This document shows, piece by piece, positions 50,078 to 59,049 of a stretch of DNA of 64,000 nucleotides. Below the pieces are notes generated by a model, which was not told the DNA's origin, made no database searches, and worked only from the letters and a program-made list of their open reading frames with translations. Position 1 is the stretch's first letter. Every line of letters starts with the position of its first letter. The position numbers and the translations under genes were made by a program. This stretch comes from Nitrospira sp. (lineage in GTDB: Bacteria; Nitrospirota; Nitrospiria; Nitrospirales; Nitrospiraceae), in NCBI GenBank assembly GCA_022226935.1, contig CP092081.1, forward strand, positions 978,734 to 1,042,733, given 5' to 3'.

Positions 50078-50328
50078 GGATGATGTCCATACTGATCTGT
50101 GACCGCGGATGGGTGCGCGGTCTCTCCACTACAGCGCAAGTCAACCTAGATGTTCGCCCAGGAGAATGCGCGGCAGGTTGTCCGGTACAAAATTGGAGCG
50201 GAAGGCGGCCGGGAGTCTCCGAGGCGCGGCGTGCAGCCAAGAGGCCAGGCGGGCTGCTTGACAGCGCGTTGCCGTCGGCCTAGCCTGATGTGGCCACGAT
50301 CGATCTACTCATAACCAGGGAGGTCATC

Positions 50329-50532
50329 ATGTCTGTCGCCCGTGTGACGGAAATCATTGCCGCATCCCCGAAGAGTTTTGACGATGCCATTCATCAAGGC
50401 ATTGCTCGCGCCAATAAGACGTTGCAGCACGTCAAAAGCGCGTGGATCGAGGATCAGAAGGTGGATATCGAAGAGGGAAAGATCACGCAGTATCGTGTGG
50501 CGTTAAAAGTGACGTTCGTGCTCAACGAATAA
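50329..50532 (+). CDS. Dodecin family flavin-binding protein
   Basis: The start at 50329 (MSVARVTEIIAASPKSFDDAI) has GGGAGG upstream. The 67-residue protein shows the dodecin pattern: VARVTEIIAASPKSFDDAIHQGIARANKTLQHVKSAWIEDQKVDIEEGKITQYRVALKVTFVL, with the W in the flavin-stacking position. Dodecins form hollow dodecamers that store or buffer flavins or related ligands. A small unnamed gene follows 9 bp later and may be co-expressed. Confidence 0.92.
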   Translation: MSVARVTEIIAASPKSFDDAIHQGIARANKTLQHVKSAWIEDQKVDIEEGKITQYRVALKVTFVLNE

Positions 50533-50541
50533 GGGAGCATC

Positions 50542-50718
50542 ATGAAAAATGTCGAGATGTCCGTCGAAGGAACCTGGTTGACCATCAGGGTGGATTTGTC
50601 GAAGGAGTTCGGTCCGTCGGCATCGGGCAAGACCACCATCATCGCCTCCACTGAAGGCAATGTGACCATCCCGGGACGCGAGGAAAAAATCGGTCTCAAT
50701 ATTTACCGAAAAAAATAG
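50542..50718 (+). CDS. Small conserved-looking protein next to dodecin
   Basis: The ORF encodes 58 residues (MKNVEMSVEGTWLTIRVDLS onward), with GGGAGC 6 nt before ATG. It has the look of a single beta-rich domain: alternating hydrophobics in VEGTWLTIRVDLS and a central ASGKTTIIASTEGNVTIPG. The GKTT triplet is not a complete P-loop. I recall similar small proteins in many bacteria with the same 'SGKT.iiASt.G' core but no function. Nine bp after dodecin. Confidence 0.65.
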   Translation: MKNVEMSVEGTWLTIRVDLSKEFGPSASGKTTIIASTEGNVTIPGREEKIGLNIYRKK

Positions 50719-50906
50719 GGGCGAGAGCGCCGGGCCTCGTCCGTTCCGTCGATGAGCAGGAGGGAGGACGAAGCGCGCGACAAGAGCGCAGCTGAGACGA
50801 GCCTGGCGGCCAATGGCTTGCTGGATTCTTGTCGTCAAAAGGAGGACAATACCATTCGGTGCGGTAACCGGGTCGTACGAAGGCCTGTCGGGTTTCATAG
50901 ATCGTC

Positions 50907-52469
50907 ATGTTGAGCACCCAGCCCAGTGCCGTCAAGGTACCCGCTCCCACGATTCTCATCGTGGACGATGATCCCGACATTGCGCTTGTCTTGAAGGACC
51001 TCCTGGAGCATTCCGGCTACCAGGTTCAGATTGCCGTGACCGGCGCGGAAGCGCTGACCAGGGCGAAGACGGACTCGTTTTCGGCCGTGCTCCTCGACCT
51101 CATGTTACCCGATATGGACGGCCTTTCAGTCCTCACCCTTTTGAAAGGACTCGACCCGGCACTGCCGGTGATCATGCTGACGGCGTTTGTGGAGGTCGCC
51201 AAGAAACACGCGTCGCTCACGGAGGGCGCATTCGGCTATCTCACCAAACCGTATGACGGCGAAGAATTGAAAGCCCTGATCAAGCGGGCCGTCGGGGTCA
51301 AACATTTGTCCCTCGAAGCCGCTTCGGCGAAACAGGCGCTCACCGCCAGTGAGGACCGGTTTCGCGAAGTGGTGCAGACCGCTCCCGACGCCATCGTGCT
51401 CGCAGATGGCGAGGGGCGAATTTTATCATGGAATAGTGCGGCGGAGCGGTTGTTCGGGTATCGGGCAGAGGAGGTCCTGGAACAATCCCTGACCATGATC
51501 ATGCCCGAACGGTACCGCGGCAATCACGAGCGGGCATTGGAGCGGGTGCGTACGACGGGCGATGTGCGCTTGAAAGGGACCGTCGTCACGATGCATGGCC
51601 TGCACAAGGATGGTCGGGAATTTCCCATCGAGATGTCACTGAGTAGCTGGATTTCGAGCGGCACACGTGTGCACTGCGGCATTGTGCGGGATATCACGGC
51701 TCGAAAAGAGGCGGAAGCGCGTCTGCTTCAACAGCAGATCGAACAACAAGCCCTGTTGGATCTGATTCCGGCCATGGTGTGGTACAAGGACTCTCACAAT
51801 CGCATTCTTCGGGCCAACCGGCGAGCGGCCGAATCCATCGGCAAAACCGTCACGGAGATTGAAGGGCGATCGACCGATGAGTTTTATCCTGAGGACGCCG
51901 AACGGTATCATCAGGACGATTTGGAAGTCATCGTGTCGGGTCGACCGAAGCTCGGCATCATCGAGCCCCATCGAACGGGAGGGAAGAAGCACTGGGTGCA
52001 AACAGACAAAGTGCCCTACCTCGATCCGCAAGGGAAGGTGCTCGGCGTGTTGGTCTTCGCGCAGGATATTACGGATCAAAAGCGCCATGAGGCCGCGCTT
52101 CGCGAGAATCAGGACCTCGTGCAGATCGTAATGGAAGCGGCCGGCAACGGCCTTGTGATCGTGGATGGCGACGGAAACATTCAGTCCGCAAATGCACGGG
52201 TTGCGGAATTCTTCGGGTATGCGCCGGGCGACTTGATTGGGCAATCGCTCCAACGGCTGATTCCTGCGCTGTTCAGTGCTGGGAAATTCGAGTTAGGATC
52301 CGACCGTGGGGCTTCGACGAAGGAGACCTCGCTTCAGCCTCACCCTGCATGTGTCGGCCTGCATAAGGACGGCGCAGAGATTGCCGTCTCCATCAGCTCG
52401 ACGATGCTGAGGACGGCGAATGGAGCGCAGGGAGTCGTGGCGATCCATTCTCTGGGCGGCCCCGGATGA
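50907..52469 (+). CDS. Response regulator with three PAS domains, no kinase domain
   Basis: The 520-residue protein starts with a receiver domain (about residues 15-125; ILIVDDDPDIAL, phospho-acceptor in VLLDLMLPDMDG, signature K in GYLTKPYDG) and continues with three PAS domains: about 148-265 (REVVQTAPDAIVLADGEGRILSWNSAAERLFGYRAEEVL), 280-400 (LLDLIPAMVWYKDSHNRILRANRRAAESIGKT) and 408-515 (IVMEAAGNGLVIVDGDGNIQSANARVAEFFGYAPGDLIGQ). It ends without a histidine kinase, GGDEF or HTH domain. It overlaps the following membrane-protein gene by 4 bp (ATGA). Confidence 0.9.
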   Translation: MLSTQPSAVKVPAPTILIVDDDPDIALVLKDLLEHSGYQVQIAVTGAEALTRAKTDSFSAVLLDLMLPDMDGLSVLTLLKGLDPALPVIMLTAFVEVAKKHASLTEGAFGYLTKPYDGEELKALIKRAVGVKHLSLEAASAKQALTASEDRFREVVQTAPDAIVLADGEGRILSWNSAAERLFGYRAEEVLEQSLTMIMPERYRGNHERALERVRTTGDVRLKGTVVTMHGLHKDGREFPIEMSLSSWISSGTRVHCGIVRDITARKEAEARLLQQQIEQQALLDLIPAMVWYKDSHNRILRANRRAAESIGKTVTEIEGRSTDEFYPEDAERYHQDDLEVIVSGRPKLGIIEPHRTGGKKHWVQTDKVPYLDPQGKVLGVLVFAQDITDQKRHEAALRENQDLVQIVMEAAGNGLVIVDGDGNIQSANARVAEFFGYAPGDLIGQSLQRLIPALFSAGKFELGSDRGASTKETSLQPHPACVGLHKDGAEIAVSISSTMLRTANGAQGVVAIHSLGGPG

Positions 52470-52939
52470 ATCTCCGCTTTGGATTCATCATCCTGGTGCT
52501 GGCGTTTCTCGCACTGCTGCTGGCCATCGGCGTCCTGACGGCGATTCGCTGGATTAGGATGCACTATCCCGAGCGCGCCAACGCCATCCTCGCCGGAGGC
52601 GCGGCGATCGTCGCCGGAGCCGTGGTCATGACCATTCTCGAATTGAACGATCGGCCGTTGTTCCGGCCGCATGACCTCATCACCTTGCAAGAGCCGGTCG
52701 TGGCACGGACCATTCCCGTCGATCGCGCTGCAGGCAGCGTCACCTGCATAGTCGATCTGCATGAACATCTGGGTGTGTTGGAGATTGAAGTCGAACAGGG
52801 CGCGCTGAAGGCACGCGTCGAAAGTAACAATACCTCCGCGCCGGTTTTTTGCCCCGTCGGCGCAGAAGTGCGCATCGATCTGAACTGGCTCCGCCGGCTG
52901 ACCGTCACCCGCCGGCAGACGCAGGTGAGCGGGTCCTAG
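52466..52939 (+). CDS. Membrane protein coupled to the PAS regulator
   Basis: The 157-residue protein has two hydrophobic segments (about residues 6-27 and 41-57) followed by a soluble C-terminal domain (about 60-157; HDLITLQEPVVARTIPVDRAAGSVTCIVDLHEHLGVLEIEVEQGALKARV) rich in short beta strands, with two cysteines. No family was recognised. The ATGA overlap with the response regulator indicates translational coupling, so it may be the output or sensor partner of that protein. Confidence 0.6.
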   Translation: MNLRFGFIILVLAFLALLLAIGVLTAIRWIRMHYPERANAILAGGAAIVAGAVVMTILELNDRPLFRPHDLITLQEPVVARTIPVDRAAGSVTCIVDLHEHLGVLEIEVEQGALKARVESNNTSAPVFCPVGAEVRIDLNWLRRLTVTRRQTQVSGS

Positions 52940-53351
52940 ACGACGCATGCGCGCTCTTGACTGATCGGTGTGGAGAGGCCTATCGTACCCGAGTGGGGGG
53001 AGTTAACGCCCCGAGGGAATATGTACAACAAGGGGATTGAGTGTTGAGGATGGTGTGCATGCCCGGCTTGTACCGGGAAGCCTGAAGTCCTCCCGAGATC
53101 TCCGCCGTATCTACCTCTCCTCGGTAGGTGCGTCCTCCTCCCACCCAAACATTCCTTCTCCCCGCAATCCCTCTCCCTGCATGGAGACATCGTGCCGGTC
53201 CCGCGACATGTTGCGCGCTCTCGCGAGGACGACCGGAATCTCCTCAAGGCTTGACTCTCCGCACCGTTCCCTGTAAACGACGAGGAGGATACGTACCGCG
53301 TCCAGTGACTGCGCCGCGCTGTTTCTGTGAATCCCTTGCTTGAGAGGTTGA
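52940..53351. other. 412-bp intergenic region upstream of topoisomerase VI
   Basis: I see no gene with start, Shine-Dalgarno and plausible composition. Small ORFs here are Arg/Pro/Ser-rich and look non-coding. The stretch presumably carries the top6BA promoter, but no convincing -35/-10 pair was found. Confidence 0.4.
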
Positions 53352-55463
53352 ATGGCCACCAAGAGATTATCGTCACGTGCCGAGTCTTCCACGCCCGCGT
53401 CTCCCTCCGAATCCACCGAATCTGAATCGGCCGCTTCACGGAACACATCTGTCGCCGCACGAAAATCGGCGCCCGCGGTTACGGCGGTGGAAATGGGCGC
53501 GCGGCAGCGCGAGATTTCCGTGTCCGAATTCTTCACGAAGAATCGGCACCTGCTGGGATTCGACAATCCACGGAAGGCGTTGCTGACGTGCGTGAAAGAA
53601 GCGGTCGACAACTCGCTGGATGCCTGTGAAGAAGCGGGCATCCTGCCGGACGTGACGGTGAAGCTCGAAGTGGTGGCGAATGGCTCCGCGCTGGTTGCAC
53701 CGAGTCAAGCGACCCGTTTTCGTATCACGGTCACCGACAACGGGCCGGGCATTGTCCGCCAGCAGATTCCGCGCGTGTTTGCGAAGCTGCTCTATGGATC
53801 CAAGTTTCACCGCATGCGGATGAGCCGGGGGCAGCAGGGCATCGGGATTTCCGCGGCCGGTATGTATGGCCAGCTCACGACCGGCAAGCCGGTGAAAGTG
53901 ATTTCGCGCACCGGCCCACGGGCGGCGGCGCATTACTTCGAAGTGCAAATCGACACGAAAAAGAATGAACCGCTGGTGCATGAAAATAAACAGATCGAGT
54001 GGTCGCAACCGCAAGGCACCGAGGTGGTACTGGAAGTCGAAGGACGATATCAAAAGGGTCGCGCCTCTGTGGATGAATGGCTGGAGCAGACATCGATTGC
54101 CAATCCGCACGTGCGGCTCACGTATTCCACGCCGGAAGGGGAACAGAAGAATTACCCTCGCACCTATCACGAATTGCCGCCGTCGCCGAAGGAGATCAAA
54201 CCGCATCCGTACGGGATCGAATTCGGGGCTCTGCTCAAGATGCTGCAGGATACGAAGAGCCATACGGTCGCGTCGTTTCTGGCCAGTGATTTTTGCCGGG
54301 TGTCGCCCGTGTTGGCCGAGGAGATCTGTAAGGCCGCCAAACTGTCGCCTGCGATCAAACCCCGCGAGGTCAAACCCCACGCAGCGGAAACGCTCTACAA
54401 AACCATCCAGACCACCAAAATCATGGCGCCGCCGACCAATTGCATTTCGCCGATCGGCGAGAAGGCGATTCTTTCGGGCCTCTACAAGCAGATCAAGGGC
54501 GAGTTTTATACGGCGGTCAGCCGTCCGCCGGCCGTCTATCGCGGATATCCCTTTGTCATCGAAGCAGGACTCGCATTCGGGAAAGGGCCGGACGAAGTGT
54601 CGAAGCCGCAGCAGGCGGCGGTGCCCCTGGCGGAAGGCGAAGATCAAGGCAACGACACCGAACAGGCGCGAGTGATCCGATACGCCAATCGGGTGCCCTT
54701 GCTCTATCAACAATCGGCCTGTGCCACCTTCAAAGCGGTGCTCAGCACCACCTGGCGCAACTATGGTGTCAGCCAGTCGCGAGGCGCGTTGCCTGCCGGA
54801 CCGATGGTGATCTTTGTGCATATGGCCTCCGTCTGGGTGCCGTTCACCAGCGAGTCAAAGGAAGCCATCGCCGACTACGACGAAATTCAGAAGGAAATTA
54901 CCCTGGCTCTGCGCGAAGCCGGTCGGCGGCTGGGGATTTTTCTCCGCAGGCGCGAACGGGCCGCCAGCGAATTCCGGCGGCGCAATATTTTCGAACTCTA
55001 TATCGAAGAGGTGGTGGCGGCGTGCAATCGGTTGAAGGGCGGGAACCTTCCCACTGAAAAACTCAAAGAACAGCTGCACAAAATCGCCAGTTCGCGGACG
55101 GGCGGCCTCAAGACGGATGAGGCGCTCGGGAAAACCGGCGCCGGGCCTGAAGGGCTGCCCCATTCCATCATCGTGACAGCGGAAGGTATCGAGGGAGAGC
55201 GCGAGATCGCTGAGAATGTCCCGGCGCCTGGGGCGGGTCCGGTGAAATCTGTCTCTCTTGAGACCGCTCCTCTGACCAAGCCTCCCGCGAAAGGGAAGCG
55301 AACGACCGCAACCGCGCCTGCATCAAAAACACGTGGGCCTGCCTCGCGTGAGAAGCGCAAGGCCGGGCAGCAGGAGTTGTTCGCCGAAGCGGCTGAGGGA
55401 AAGAAGGCGCCGGCGCGCAAGAATGCATCCAAGGCGGCGGCAGCCACTCGCAAAAGGACATAG
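53352..55463 (+). CDS. top6B: DNA topoisomerase VI subunit B
   Basis: The 703-residue ATPase subunit has a GHKL (Bergerat) fold: N-box KEAVDNSLDACEEAG (about residues 81-95), G1 box VTDNGPGI (about 130-137), G2 box GQQGIGISAAGMYGQLTTGKP (about 160-180), followed by helix-two-turn-helix (FCRVSPVLAEEICKAA) and transducer regions with the switch-lysine area. It has a Ser/Ala-rich N-terminal extension (about 45 residues) and a Lys/Ala-rich C-terminal tail (about 640-703) that could bind DNA. Topo VI is a type IIB enzyme typical of archaea and uncommon in bacteria. GAGG precedes the ATG. Confidence 0.93.
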   Translation: MATKRLSSRAESSTPASPSESTESESAASRNTSVAARKSAPAVTAVEMGARQREISVSEFFTKNRHLLGFDNPRKALLTCVKEAVDNSLDACEEAGILPDVTVKLEVVANGSALVAPSQATRFRITVTDNGPGIVRQQIPRVFAKLLYGSKFHRMRMSRGQQGIGISAAGMYGQLTTGKPVKVISRTGPRAAAHYFEVQIDTKKNEPLVHENKQIEWSQPQGTEVVLEVEGRYQKGRASVDEWLEQTSIANPHVRLTYSTPEGEQKNYPRTYHELPPSPKEIKPHPYGIEFGALLKMLQDTKSHTVASFLASDFCRVSPVLAEEICKAAKLSPAIKPREVKPHAAETLYKTIQTTKIMAPPTNCISPIGEKAILSGLYKQIKGEFYTAVSRPPAVYRGYPFVIEAGLAFGKGPDEVSKPQQAAVPLAEGEDQGNDTEQARVIRYANRVPLLYQQSACATFKAVLSTTWRNYGVSQSRGALPAGPMVIFVHMASVWVPFTSESKEAIADYDEIQKEITLALREAGRRLGIFLRRRERAASEFRRRNIFELYIEEVVAACNRLKGGNLPTEKLKEQLHKIASSRTGGLKTDEALGKTGAGPEGLPHSIIVTAEGIEGEREIAENVPAPGAGPVKSVSLETAPLTKPPAKGKRTTATAPASKTRGPASREKRKAGQQELFAEAAEGKKAPARKNASKAAAATRKRT

Positions 55464-55471
55464 GATAACGT

Positions 55472-56578
55472 ATGGCACAGGCGAAACCGAAAAAGAACGG
55501 TGCAGTGGCAAAAAAGCTCGTCGGCATGGCCGATGTCGTCATCGCCGCGGCCCAACGATCCAAAGACCCCACATTCGAGATCCCGATTCGAGCCCTGTCG
55601 AACGTGTCGTTCAATCCGCGTAAGGGCTTGATCGAGATGGGAGAGAAAAAACAAGCGCGCACGTTCTTCAACGTCGGCATGGCCAAGAAGTTTATGCAGA
55701 CGATGCTGGTGGCCGACGCCCTGGCTGAGCTGCAGCAGGCCGATTTGACCACGTCGTTGAGGGAAATTTACTACCGCACGAAACATACGATTCAAGATTC
55801 GCACGAGAACACGTTCGATACGCAAGATGAGTCCGATCCGATCATCGAGGATCTGGAAGTGTCGCTCATCGCCCTGCGGGAAGAACTCCATGTGCGGGCG
55901 GAGAACAGCGGAAGCATCGTGGGCCCGGTGGTTTTCGGCGATGACGGCGACCGGGTGGATTGCGCCAAATTAGGCAAGGGCGGCTATTCCGTGCCTTCGA
56001 TCGTCGAGCCGGAATATTTGGAGATCCGCCGCTGCACGGCCGATTTTCTCTTGTTGGTTGAAAAAGGCACGCAGTGGAACCGCCTGTCGGAAGATAAATT
56101 CTGGCGGCGGTACAACTGTGTGCTGCTGACGGGAAACGGGCAACCTCCGCGCGGGGTACGTCGACTGGCGCGCCGCCTCCATGAAGAACACAAACTCCCG
56201 GTGTACGTCTTGGTCGATAACGATCCTTGGGGATACTACATCTACTCCGTCGTGAAACAGGGATCGATCAACCTCGCGTTCGAGAGCCAGCGCATGGCTA
56301 TCCCGAAGGCCAAATTCATCGGGCTGTCCAGCGCCGATCCTGAACGGTACGAGCTGCCCCGTAATGTCGGCATCAAGCTGAATGAAAAGGACGTCACACG
56401 CGCCAAAGAGCTGCTGAACTATCAATGGTTCCAGAAGCCAGCCTGGCAGCAGGAAATCAAACGGATGCTCACGAGCGGGCTCAAGTACGAATTGGACGCG
56501 CTGGCGAATAAAGACTTCCAATATCTCACCAAGAAGTACTTGCCGCGCAAGCTGAAGGAAAAGGATTGGCTCGATTAG
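55472..56578 (+). CDS. top6A: DNA topoisomerase VI subunit A (Spo11 homologue)
   Basis: The 368-residue cleavage subunit starts 8 bp after top6B. The winged-helix tyrosine motif LREIYYRTKH places the catalytic tyrosine at Y100 or Y101, and the Toprim domain shows E197 (LLLVEKGT) and the acidic pair D249-x-D251 (VLVDNDPWGYYIYSV). Together with top6B it would make transient double-strand breaks to relax or decatenate DNA in an ATP-dependent manner. All key residues look intact. Confidence 0.93.
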   Translation: MAQAKPKKNGAVAKKLVGMADVVIAAAQRSKDPTFEIPIRALSNVSFNPRKGLIEMGEKKQARTFFNVGMAKKFMQTMLVADALAELQQADLTTSLREIYYRTKHTIQDSHENTFDTQDESDPIIEDLEVSLIALREELHVRAENSGSIVGPVVFGDDGDRVDCAKLGKGGYSVPSIVEPEYLEIRRCTADFLLLVEKGTQWNRLSEDKFWRRYNCVLLTGNGQPPRGVRRLARRLHEEHKLPVYVLVDNDPWGYYIYSVVKQGSINLAFESQRMAIPKAKFIGLSSADPERYELPRNVGIKLNEKDVTRAKELLNYQWFQKPAWQQEIKRMLTSGLKYELDALANKDFQYLTKKYLPRKLKEKDWLD

Positions 56579-56600
56579 CGCACGAAGGGAGAGCGATGTG

Positions 56601-57023
56601 ATGCCGCAGGGTCGAGGAATGCGATCGATTCAGGCCTATGTGATGCGTACGGGGGTTGGCGTGCTGCTGTTTGTCCCGAGCTTTGTCACCGCGCAACTGC
56701 TGCCGCCGTCTTCGAATCAGTCCAACCAACAGAATCAGCCGGGGCAAAGTCTGCAGGCGCCAGGAACTATTCCCATCCCCAATCCGCTCGCCCAACAGTC
56801 GGCCATTTCATCCACGGCATCGGGCGCCAGCGCGCCGCAAAGCAACACCATTCCGTCCAGCCAAGGCAAGTCGTTCGGAACCATCGGCAAAGGGTTGCCC
56901 GGTATGACCGGTGGATCGGTGCTGACTGGTCCAATGGGATCGCAAGATCCCTCCGCACGCTACATGCGGCCGACCGTGATCCCGCCGCTCTTCTGTGATC
57001 CCGCCATCAATATTCCCTGTTAG
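56601..57023 (+). CDS. Small secreted low-complexity protein
   Basis: The ATG at 56601 (a GTG lies one codon before) follows GGGAG. The 140-residue protein has a signal peptide (MRTGVGVLLFVPSFVTAQ, cleavage about residue 32), a Gln/Asn/Ser/Pro-rich middle and a C-terminus VIPPLFCDPAINIPC with two cysteines. No family was recognised. It sits 22 bp after top6A on the same strand but is unlikely to be functionally related. Confidence 0.55.
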   Translation: MPQGRGMRSIQAYVMRTGVGVLLFVPSFVTAQLLPPSSNQSNQQNQPGQSLQAPGTIPIPNPLAQQSAISSTASGASAPQSNTIPSSQGKSFGTIGKGLPGMTGGSVLTGPMGSQDPSARYMRPTVIPPLFCDPAINIPC

Positions 57024-57148
57024 GTATCTGCTACGGATTCTCGCGTGTCGATAATCTTGTCGCTCGGTTGTTCGTGAGCCGCAATACCATTCCGGCAACT
57101 ATACGGATAGACTGAACAGCTCAGAGACGTTGGCGATGTGTGAGGGAC

Positions 57149-57580
57149 TCAGGAATTTCGTCGCGATGGCGCGGGTTCGACGCGGATGGTGCCGGTCGGC
57201 GTCATGGCGCCCTGGGGATTGTCGGCATCGAGCCAGACGTTGAAGCGGATGGTGCCGGGTTTCAGGAAGCAGAGACTGACCGATTGTAACGGCGCGATCG
57301 TGACCGTGTCCTGCAAGACTCCGAATTGCTTGAATCCTTTGTCGCATGCGAGCAACGCCGGGTCGCTGTCTTCAAGCATCCGCAAGGTGACCGGGTGAGG
57401 ATTCAGGTTTTGCCACCGGATTTCATCGCCGATCTGCGCGATCAAATGGCGCGGCGCGATTTCCGAGCGGATATTAAAATACCGGATAGCCCCCGTCAGG
57501 CGGGACGTAGAGGGTGTATTACAGCCGATACTGAAACCGGCCGTGAGCACAATGAGCAGGAGTGCGAGCGCGGAACGCAT
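57149..57580 (-). CDS. Cupredoxin-like lipoprotein
   Basis: The 143-residue protein has a lipoprotein signal ending in SIGC (about residues 17-20) and a beta-sandwich pattern: PRHLIAQIGDEIRWQNLNPHPVTLRML and SVSLCFLKPGTIRFNVWLDADNPQGAMTPTGTIRV. The GDEIRWxNxxxxPHxV element resembles cupredoxins, but the usual Cys-x(n)-His-x(n)-Met copper site is not complete, so copper binding is doubtful. Convergent with the secreted protein gene. Confidence 0.6.
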   Translation of the reverse strand: MRSALALLLIVLTAGFSIGCNTPSTSRLTGAIRYFNIRSEIAPRHLIAQIGDEIRWQNLNPHPVTLRMLEDSDPALLACDKGFKQFGVLQDTVTIAPLQSVSLCFLKPGTIRFNVWLDADNPQGAMTPTGTIRVEPAPSRRNS

Positions 57581-57720
57581 GGGCGATCCTACAAAAACGG
57601 AGCGGCAGTTCTCTACTCGGAATGTTACGAGGCGCAGTGGACTATATGGTACCGGTCAACGGAATCAGCGGTCCGGCGTTGTCGTAAAGAGCGACAGATC
57701 GACCACGGAAAGCATCTCCC

Positions 57721-59043
57721 ATGGGGCTGACCTTCGATGAATCACGCCATCTGCTGTCTCGCACCGGCTTCGGCGGAACGCCGGAAGAGATCCGATCGCT
57801 CATGGCATTCGACCGGCATGGCGCCGTCACACGGCTGCTGACCATTCCCACGAATAGGGCCTCCACGCCTCCTCCCTCGTGGATTCATCGCCTCCCTCCG
57901 CTGCCGAAGCTGCGAAAATTCTGGAGCGATCGCGAGCGGAAGGCCTTTCACGAGCAACTCAAGCAACAGGGCCATGAACTCAAGGCCTGGTGGTACCGGG
58001 AACTCGTCACGACGCGCCATCCGCTTCTGGAGCGCATGACCCTGTTCTGGCACAATCATTTCACCTCCAGCTTACATAAGGTGCGGTGGCCGGCATTTCT
58101 GTATCAACAGAACGTGCTGTTGCGGCTGTATGCGTTGGGATCGTTTCGCACCTTGCTGCAGGCTATCGCAAAGAACCCTGCCATGCTGCTCTATCTCGAC
58201 ACACAGACTAATCGGCGGGAGCATCCCAATGAAAACTTTGCTCGGGAATTGTTCGAACTGTTTACCCTCGGCGAAGGGTACTATACGGAACGGGACATCA
58301 AGGAAGCGGCGCGCGCATTTGCAGGCTGGCACCTCGATCTGCGCACCGGCGCGTTTCGCGTCGATCTGCGCCACCATGACGAGGGGCAGAAGCAGGTGTT
58401 CGGCAAGACCGGCCGCTTCGGAGGCGACGATATCCTTTCCCTCACGCTGGAGCAGCCCCAGGTGGCTCGCCATCTTGTCGGCAAATTCTGGAAGGAATTT
58501 GTATCCGATGAACCAGACCGGATGGAGGTGGAACGCCTTGCCGAATCGTTCAGGCGCAGCAACTATGAGACAGGCTTGCTGCTGAACGACCTGCTGCTGA
58601 CGCCACAGTTCTGGGCGCCGGAGAATCGAGGCGTCCTGATCAAGTCGCCGGTTGAGCTCATCGTGGGGACGGCGAGGTTGTTCGATCTTCCGCTCGATGA
58701 CGAGACGCCGTACATCGCGTATGGTCGCAAGCTGGGTCAGGATCTTTTCGACCCTCCGAATGTGAAGGGCTGGCCCGGCGGTCTGCGCTGGATTACCACC
58801 TCAACTCTGCTGGATCGCACGCAACTGCTGCATCGGGCCATTCGTGGCCATGAGACGGGCCATCCGCATGGCATGGCAGACATGAAACAGGCACAAGGTG
58901 CGACCTGGCTGGCGGCGGAGCCACTCGATGTGATGCAAACGACGCTGCTTCCACTCGCGCCGGTACAGCCGTTGGCTGCGGGAGAGGAGCGCGGGCAGGC
59001 CGTGCATCATTTGGTGTTGGATCCGGTCTACCAATTGAAATGA
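57721..59043 (+). CDS. DUF1800 family protein
   Basis: The 440-residue protein matches DUF1800 by its landmarks: N-terminal ESRHLLSRTGFGGTPEEI, MTLFWHNHFTSSLHKVRWPAFLYQQNVLLRLYALGSFRTLLQAIAKNPAMLLYLDTQTNRREHPNENFARELFELFTLGEGYYTERDIKEAARAFAGWHLD (about residues 105-210) and the ending LFDPPNVKGWPGGLRWI. The function of the family is unknown; it is regularly encoded next to a DUF1501 protein, as here (6 bp gap). No signal peptide is obvious with this start. Confidence 0.9.
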   Translation: MGLTFDESRHLLSRTGFGGTPEEIRSLMAFDRHGAVTRLLTIPTNRASTPPPSWIHRLPPLPKLRKFWSDRERKAFHEQLKQQGHELKAWWYRELVTTRHPLLERMTLFWHNHFTSSLHKVRWPAFLYQQNVLLRLYALGSFRTLLQAIAKNPAMLLYLDTQTNRREHPNENFARELFELFTLGEGYYTERDIKEAARAFAGWHLDLRTGAFRVDLRHHDEGQKQVFGKTGRFGGDDILSLTLEQPQVARHLVGKFWKEFVSDEPDRMEVERLAESFRRSNYETGLLLNDLLLTPQFWAPENRGVLIKSPVELIVGTARLFDLPLDDETPYIAYGRKLGQDLFDPPNVKGWPGGLRWITTSTLLDRTQLLHRAIRGHETGHPHGMADMKQAQGATWLAAEPLDVMQTTLLPLAPVQPLAAGEERGQAVHHLVLDPVYQLK

Positions 59044-59049
59044 GGCACG

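Noticed and set aside
50635-50652. P-loop (GKTT) in the small dodecin-linked protein
   Set aside because: The full GxxxxGK[ST] pattern is absent and the protein is too short for a P-loop NTPase.
53436-54821. 461-codon ORF antisense to top6B
   Set aside because: Shadow of top6B with His/Arg-rich, non-protein-like composition.
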